This document shows positions 59,157 to 64,000 of a stretch of DNA of 64,000 nucleotides, one piece after another. The notes under the pieces were generated by a model that was not told where the DNA came from, ran no database searches, and saw only the letters and a list, made by a program, of their open reading frames with translations. The stretch spans positions 62,001-126,000 of the forward strand of contig NZ_SSBL01000005.1 of NCBI RefSeq assembly GCF_004795105.1, written 5' to 3'. The first letter of the stretch is position 1; the number at the start of each line of letters is the position of its first letter. The DNA comes from Streptomyces sp. A0642. GTDB taxonomy: Bacteria; Actinomycetota; Actinomycetes; Streptomycetales; Streptomycetaceae. The translations under genes and the position numbers were made by a program.

Positions 59157-60313
59157 GCCGCGGCCTCGTCGGCGGACCGGACCGGCCCGGCAGCCCCGGC
59201 GGGCGCCCCTGCCGGTGCGACAGGCACTGCTGCCGGTGCGACGGGCACGGTCGCCGACGCGACGGGCGCCCCTGCCGGTGCGACAGCCACTGCTGCCGGT
59301 GCGACGGCGGCCTCCTTCCGGCCGTCTTCCACGGGGACGCCCGTCTCCGCCTCCTCGACGATCGCGATGTAGGCGTCCTCCAGGGTGGGTTCCCGTGTGA
59401 CGACCCGTCCGACCCGCACTCCGTCGAGCGCGGCCAGCACCTGCACGTGCAGATCCGCGCCGCGTTCCGTCTGCACGATGACCGCCTGCCGGCTGCCCCG
59501 GTCCTCGGCGGCCACCCCGTGCACGCCTGCCAGGGCCCGGATGCGGTCGAGTTGTTCCTCACCCGCCCCGTACGCCTCGATCTCCAGGACGCCGCGCTCC
59601 TGCACCCTGGACTTGAGCCGGTCGGGCGTCCCCAGCGCCCGGATCGTGCCGCCGGCGATGACCGCGATCCGGTCGCACAGCTCATCCGCCTCCGCCATGT
59701 AATGGGTGGTCAGCAGGACGGTGGTGCCACCGGCCCGCAGATCGGCGACCGTGCGACGGAGATCGCGTGCGGCCACCGGGTCGACCCCGATGGACGGTTC
59801 GTCGAGGAACAGGACGTCGGGCCGGTGCAGCAGTCCGCGCGCGATGTGCAGCCGCTGCCGCATCCCGCGCGAATACCCCTCGACGCGCTCCTTCTCCCGT
59901 CCGGTGAGACCCACCAGGTCGAGCAGTTCGGCGATCCGCCGCTTCTGCTCGCGCGGCTCGACGGCGTACAGCTCGGCGAAGTAGCGCAGATTATCGAGGG
60001 CGGAGAGCCGGTCGTACAGGCCCCGGTCGCCGCCGAAGACGTAACCGATCCTGCGGCGTACGGCGACGGGGTCGGACGCCACGTCGTGTCCCAGCACCCG
60101 GGCCGTGCCGGAGGTGGGCAGCAGCAGGGTGTTGAGCATCTTGATGGTGGTGGTCTTGCCCGCGCCGTTGGGGCCGAGCAGCCCGAAGAGCTCGCCACGC
60201 GCCACCTCGAAGGTGACTCCGCGCACGGCTTCGGTCTCGGTGCGGCGCGGACGCAGGAAGCCGGACCGGCTGGTGTAGGTACGGCGCAGGTTCTTCGCCT
60301 CGATCGCAAGCAT
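59153..60313 (-). CDS. ABC transporter ATP-binding protein (DrrA-like) with repeat tail
   Basis: A 386-aa ATPase for the two ABC-2 permeases. Walker A is GPNGAGKTT, the signature is YSRGMRQRLHIARGL, Walker B is VLFLDEPSIGVD and the switch His is in TTHYM. A regulatory DUF4162-like end follows (about 235-310). Then a 45-residue Ala/Pro/Val tail is encoded by a 63-bp tandem duplication. The ATG at 60313 (MLAIEAKNL) is clear from the family start; its ribosome site is weak. It is coupled to the first permease. Confidence 0.88.
   Translation of the reverse strand: MLAIEAKNLRRTYTSRSGFLRPRRTETEAVRGVTFEVARGELFGLLGPNGAGKTTTIKMLNTLLLPTSGTARVLGHDVASDPVAVRRRIGYVFGGDRGLYDRLSALDNLRYFAELYAVEPREQKRRIAELLDLVGLTGREKERVEGYSRGMRQRLHIARGLLHRPDVLFLDEPSIGVDPVAARDLRRTVADLRAGGTTVLLTTHYMAEADELCDRIAVIAGGTIRALGTPDRLKSRVQERGVLEIEAYGAGEEQLDRIRALAGVHGVAAEDRGSRQAVIVQTERGADLHVQVLAALDGVRVGRVVTREPTLEDAYIAIVEEAETGVPVEDGRKEAAVAPAAVAVAPAGAPVASATVPVAPAAVPVAPAGAPAGAAGPVRSADEAAA
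59201..59310. repeat. 63-bp tandem duplication in the ATPase tail
   Basis: The unit at 59201-59263 recurs from 59264 with few changes, each with two GCCGGTGCGAC blocks. It encodes repeated APAAVPVAPAGAP-like segments in frame, so it expands a low-complexity tail without breaking the gene. Confidence 0.65.
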
Positions 60314-60407
60314 GGCGGGGACGCTAGGCCCGGCCGTGCCGGACCCGCCATCGATTCGGGGGCCGCCGAATCGTCCCCCGCGTCCCTCGCCGCCCCTCCC
60401 GTCCCGC

Positions 60408-61415
60408 TCAGGACACCGCGCGCAGCACGTCCTCGCCGGAAAGCAGCGCGAGCAGGGCCCGGCCGGTGTCCGTGAGCTGGTAGTACACACTGCGGCCGAT
60501 CCGGTGCCGGGTGACGACATCCGCCTCCGCCAGGACCGACAGGTGCTCCGAGACCGTGCTCGGCGCGAGCCCCAGCCGGTCGGCTATGCCGGCGGTGGTG
60601 AGCGGACCGCCGAGCTGACGCAGGACCGATGCGCGGCCCCGGCCCAGCAGCAGCCCGAGCCGGTCACCGCTCCCGGGGCGCTCCGCGGCCCGTTCGCGCA
60701 GTGCGCCCGCGCCGCGGGCCTGGAAGGAGACCGTCAGGACCTCGGGGTCGTCGGTGGAGTAGAGCCGGCAGCCCTCCGCGAAGACCAGCGGGACGAGCAG
60801 CAGCCTCCGCTCCCCCGCCCGGTACTCGGCGTCGATGTGTTTCGTCAGTTCGAGGACGGGCGGTGTCCACTTGGCGCGGCTCTCCAGGCCGGTGAACAGC
60901 GCGTCGATGCCTTCGGTGGCGAAGGTACGGGCTCTGATCAGGACCTCGTCCTCGACGAGCCGGCGCATCGTGGGCCAGTGCGCGGCCATCGCGCCTTCCC
61001 AGTAAGCCGCGTAGGCGTCGGCGAGATCCGCGCAGGCCGCCTCGGGGTCCTGCAGGTAGAGGCGGATCCGGGGGTGGTCCTCAAGCCCCGGATAGTGCTC
61101 GGCGATCCCAGCCCGTACGACATCGGGCGGCGTCGCCCGGACGGTGTCCAGCTCCGCCTCCACCGACGTCGCCCCGACCGGGCGGGGCAGCAGGAAGTCC
61201 GGGAAGTTGTCCGGCCCGTCGATCAGCAGCCGCAGCGCGTCCGTGCGCTCGTCCTCCCGCAGCACCTCGCGGGCGCGCACCACCCACTCCTCGTACGGCC
61301 GGGAAGGGGTGCGGTGCGGCATGGCCAGATGCAGGCTGCAGAACGCGTCCCACAGCGGGCTGATGGCGATCCGCGTCGCACCGAGCGACGCCTGGTCGAG
61401 CTCGATACGGATCAC
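60408..61415 (-). CDS. ArsR family transcriptional regulator with DUF5937
   Basis: A 335-aa regulator. The N-terminal part (about 1-240) is the DUF5937-like domain of unknown role. The C-terminal winged helix has GGPLTTAGIADRLGLAPSTV then SEHLSVLAEADVVTRHRIGR, of HTH_20 type. No metal-binding Cys pair is seen, so a non-metal signal is likely. The GTG at 61415 overlaps the methyltransferase stop as GTGA. It lies before the ABC exporter genes, 94 bp away, and probably controls them. Confidence 0.83.
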   Translation of the reverse strand: MIRIELDQASLGATRIAISPLWDAFCSLHLAMPHRTPSRPYEEWVVRAREVLREDERTDALRLLIDGPDNFPDFLLPRPVGATSVEAELDTVRATPPDVVRAGIAEHYPGLEDHPRIRLYLQDPEAACADLADAYAAYWEGAMAAHWPTMRRLVEDEVLIRARTFATEGIDALFTGLESRAKWTPPVLELTKHIDAEYRAGERRLLLVPLVFAEGCRLYSTDDPEVLTVSFQARGAGALRERAAERPGSGDRLGLLLGRGRASVLRQLGGPLTTAGIADRLGLAPSTVSEHLSVLAEADVVTRHRIGRSVYYQLTDTGRALLALLSGEDVLRAVS

Positions 61416-62947
61416 CCGGTCACCCGCCCGCCCGGGGGCAACGGCTCCAGGAACCCTTCTTCGACCAGCAGCCGGATGGCCTGCGGGGTGCGGTCGCGCA
61501 GCAGGACCGGGTCCTCGTTCATCAACTGGGCGATCGCGTCCAGGATCCGTCCGGCGGGCAGCGACCCGTCGCAGACCCCGGCGAATCCGGCTCCGACCGC
61601 GTCGACCTTCGTCGCGCGTCGCATACCGCGGTTCTGACGCAGCACCACGTGCTCCGGGTCCTCGGCGCCCGGGAGGCCCACCTGCTCCTGCACGACCTCG
61701 GCAGCGAGGGTGAAGTGCGCGGCCAGCAGCCCCGCGTCATCCTGCTCCCTCAGGTAGTCCTGGCGGGCGAAGTGCGCCTCGACGACCGGTCCGAGCGGCT
61801 GCTCCACCGCGTGCGGCCACTCCTCGATCACGACCGAGGGTTCTCCGGCGGCGGCCGCGGCGGACTTCCGCAGAGCGATCCAGCCGAATCCGACCCCCTT
61901 CGTCCCGTGGGCCTCGAACTCATCGAGCCAGGCGTCGTACCGCGCGGCGTAATCGGCGGGGTCCGTGCGGTGGTCGCCGCTGTCGCGCAGCCACAACTCC
62001 GCGTACTGCGTGACGTCCTGCACCTCGCGCTGCACGATCCACGCGTCGCAGCCGTACGGCACCCAGGACCGCACCCTGTCCTGCCACTCCTCGCCTTCGG
62101 TGTGCTGCCAGTTGGCCAGGAAGTGCGCGTAACCGCCCTCGTTGAGGCGGTCGCCGGTCTGCTGCACCAGGGTCCGGCACAGGTCGTCGCCCGCCATCCC
62201 GCCGTCGCGGTAGGTGAGCCGGGCGCCGGGCGAGATGACGAACGGCGGATTGGAGACGATGAGGTCGTACGTCTCGGAGCCGACGGGCTCGTAGAGGGAA
62301 CCCTCGCGCAGGTCGGCCGGGGCGGCGCCCGACAGGGCGAGGGTGAGCCGGGTGAAGTCGAGGGCGCGCGGGTTGAGGTCGGTGGCGGTGACGCGGGTGG
62401 CGTGCTGCGAGGCGTGCAGCGCCTGGATGCCGGAGCCCGTACCGACGTCCAGTGCGGACTCGACGGGGCGGCGGACGGTGATCCCGGCGAGGGTGGTGGA
62501 GGCCCCGCCGATCCCGAGGACGACGCCCTCCTCGTGCGAACCGATCCCGCCGGCCCCGCCCACCGCGCAGCCCAGGTCGGAGACGATGAACCAGTCCTGG
62601 CCCTCCGGCCCGCTGTACGGCCGCACGTCGACCGTCGCCCGCACCTCGCCGTCCGCCTCGGTCAGCCAGCCGTCCGCCACGCACTCCTCCACCGGCAGCA
62701 CGGCGGCCGCCCGCCCGGCGGGGACGGGGCGCTGGAGAAGGAAGAGCCGGACCAGCGTGTCGAGCGGCCCGTCACCCCGGGTGGCCCGCAACGCCGGAAC
62801 CGTCTCGCTGCGGGCGAGCGCGGCGTAAGCGGGTGCGCCAAGCAGGTCGAGGAGACCGTCGGCGGTGAAGGCGGCGGCGAGCAGGGCTTCGCGGAGCCGG
62901 GTCGCGTGGTCTGCTGCGGGAAGGCTGGTCTTACTCACATGCCCCAT
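61412..62947 (-). CDS. SAM-dependent methyltransferase (N5-Gln/rRNA type fold)
   Basis: A 511-aa class I methyltransferase. SAM motif I is LDVGTGSGIQALHAS (about 166-180), and the NPPF motif is at 233-236, as in methylases that act on amide or amino nitrogen. A 100-residue helical start (DUF7059-like) and a long C-terminal winged part (DUF7782-like) complete it. The target is unknown. The ATG at 62947 has GGGAG eight bases upstream; a GTG at 62938 is less well placed. It begins the operon that continues into arsR and the ABC genes. Confidence 0.83.
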   Translation of the reverse strand: MGHVSKTSLPAADHATRLREALLAAAFTADGLLDLLGAPAYAALARSETVPALRATRGDGPLDTLVRLFLLQRPVPAGRAAAVLPVEECVADGWLTEADGEVRATVDVRPYSGPEGQDWFIVSDLGCAVGGAGGIGSHEEGVVLGIGGASTTLAGITVRRPVESALDVGTGSGIQALHASQHATRVTATDLNPRALDFTRLTLALSGAAPADLREGSLYEPVGSETYDLIVSNPPFVISPGARLTYRDGGMAGDDLCRTLVQQTGDRLNEGGYAHFLANWQHTEGEEWQDRVRSWVPYGCDAWIVQREVQDVTQYAELWLRDSGDHRTDPADYAARYDAWLDEFEAHGTKGVGFGWIALRKSAAAAAGEPSVVIEEWPHAVEQPLGPVVEAHFARQDYLREQDDAGLLAAHFTLAAEVVQEQVGLPGAEDPEHVVLRQNRGMRRATKVDAVGAGFAGVCDGSLPAGRILDAIAQLMNEDPVLLRDRTPQAIRLLVEEGFLEPLPPGGRVTG

Positions 62948-63056
62948 TGTGACGGCTCCCGCTGACAACGGCAGCGGCCCGGCGGCCCCTCGGGGCCGCC
63001 GGGCCGGTCGCAGGGGCCTGTGACGTCCTGCCGCGACCTCCTGCCAAGGCTTCCCG

Positions 63057-63683
63057 TTACGCCTTCTTGCTGGGCGAGGCGGACGCCTCCTTCGAGGGCG
63101 TCGCCTCATTCGGCGCACCGGCCGGGGGCGATGCCGAGGCCGTCGGCTTCTGGCAGCCCTTCTGCTTGGCCATCGCGGCGCCGACTTCGCCGGACTGGAG
63201 CTTCTTCAGCGCCTGGTCGCCGTTCGTGCTGATCTTGTTCAGCTCGTCGGCGATGCCCTTGAGACCGTCGGCGAACTTCGCCTGGTCCCCGGTGTCCAGG
63301 TCGTCGACCTTCTTCTGCAGATTCGCGTAGGCCACGGAGGAGGCGTTGAGCTCCTTCACCGCTTCCTTCTGCGTCGTCTCGCCGTCGTCGACCGGCGGCG
63401 GACCCGCCGAGTCGACGGCCGTGCCCAGCGCCTTGTACGCCTGCGAGATCTGCTGGAAGGCGGCCGAGTCGGTCTTCTGGACGTCGGCGGGCTTGCTGTT
63501 GTCGGCCGTCTGCTGCTGGATCGAGGCGTTGGCGTTCGCGATCTTCTGCAGCTGTGGCTGGACCTGGTCGCAGACCTTCTTGGCCCAGTCGTTCACCTTG
63601 TTGTCGCTGTCGTCGCTGCAGCCCGACAGCGTAAGTACCAGTACCGCACCGCCGGACAGCGCGGCCGCAAGCTTCTTGTTCAC
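63057..63683 (-). CDS. secreted lipoprotein, coiled-coil type
   Basis: A 208-aa lipoprotein with the lipobox LSGC (about 19-22) after a short signal (VNKKLAAALSGGAVLVLT). The mature part is helical (VQPQLQKIANANASIQQQT and onwards), with a single pair of cysteines (KKVCDQ and KGCQK), then a Pro/Ala/Ser tail. Small secreted hydrophilic proteins of this type are common in Streptomyces, without known function. The GTG at 63683 follows GGAAGGGACC; a TTG at 63701 is less likely. Confidence 0.82.
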   Translation of the reverse strand: MNKKLAAALSGGAVLVLTLSGCSDDSDNKVNDWAKKVCDQVQPQLQKIANANASIQQQTADNSKPADVQKTDSAAFQQISQAYKALGTAVDSAGPPPVDDGETTQKEAVKELNASSVAYANLQKKVDDLDTGDQAKFADGLKGIADELNKISTNGDQALKKLQSGEVGAAMAKQKGCQKPTASASPPAGAPNEATPSKEASASPSKKA

Positions 63684-64000
63684 CGGATTGGTCCCTTCCA
63701 AGGCTCTCGGCCCCGGAACTTACACGTCGAGCGCCCTCCATCCGGGTGTCGGACGTCCGATGAGTGGCCTTTTGCAGCCATTTGCACCAAGGGAAATGAG
63801 GGAGATGCCACTCACCCGCACGGCCGCCGAGAGCGGGAACACCTGAACGAGGCATCACTCGCGCGGACACACGGACGGGTGAGTGATGGCGATGACGCGT
63901 TCGGGCCCACGGAGGGGTGAACCCGACTCGCGCGGGTGCACGGACGGGCGAACCCGGCATCAGAGTGCCGCGCCCGCCCGCCTCCTGATGGGGCGTCGTG
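63684..64000. other. non-coding end of window
   Basis: No gene is supported. Three ACGGACGGGYGA-like words (about 63870-63960) form a loose repeat. The promoter of the lipoprotein gene lies here, but no clear element can be seen. Confidence 0.45.

Overview
The window looks like the core chromosome of a Streptomyces. It has very high GC almost throughout, many GTG starts, 4-bp GTGA overlaps between genes, and family markers such as a streptogrisin C-like protease, a TipAL-like regulator, an XRE/DUF397/ATPase cluster, an MFS-thymidylate kinase fusion and a topoisomerase I with a Lys/Ala-rich tail. Gene order at both ends matches what I remember of S. coelicolor: tilS, DUF2342, dacB, ppa on the left and peptidase, delta-prime, tmk, topA on the right.

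Left flank (1-31800). It opens with tilS (cut by the window edge), a zincin-like DUF2342 protein, the D-Ala-D-Ala carboxypeptidase dacB and, divergently, inorganic pyrophosphatase and a ThrE-type exporter. Next come DedA, YbjQ, a TipAL-like MerR regulator divergent from a ClC-type channel, glutamate decarboxylase, and an aldehyde dehydrogenase with its PadR regulator. A whiJ-like trio (XRE regulator, anti-sigma-type ATPase, DUF397) is bracketed by two inverted copies of one TGCA-phased operator. After a FUSC membrane protein, a DUF2786 protein, an oxidoreductase and a family A polymerase, two neighbouring secreted enzymes (intradiol dioxygenase and S1 protease) end in related CBM5/12 modules. 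An FtsX-type ABC exporter and a NarL-type two-component system diverge from a 24-bp dyad.

Integrated element (about 32206-46990). This is an actinomycete integrative and conjugative element (AICE) of the Prim-Pol type, inserted in the 3' end of tRNA-Thr(CGT). A 44-bp tRNA duplication marks the ends, and similarity continues into the tRNA terminator. The order is cargo (an Abi-C-like protein, then an EACC1 plus EACC1-associated caspase pair that is AT-rich and has five TTA codons), a GNAT/GntR regulatory pair, a translationally coupled spread operon, TraB, Prim-Pol, a replication NTPase, a 13-copy iteron array (probable origin), xis, int and the tRNA. Transfer, replication and integration functions are intact by eye. 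The cargo is the best candidate for a little-studied defence or cell-death system.

Right flank (47000-64000). A lipoprotein peptidase, DNA polymerase III delta-prime, the MFS-thymidylate kinase fusion and topA are followed by a small membrane protein, an ABC-2 export operon led by a methyltransferase and an ArsR regulator, and a Cys-anchored lipoprotein.
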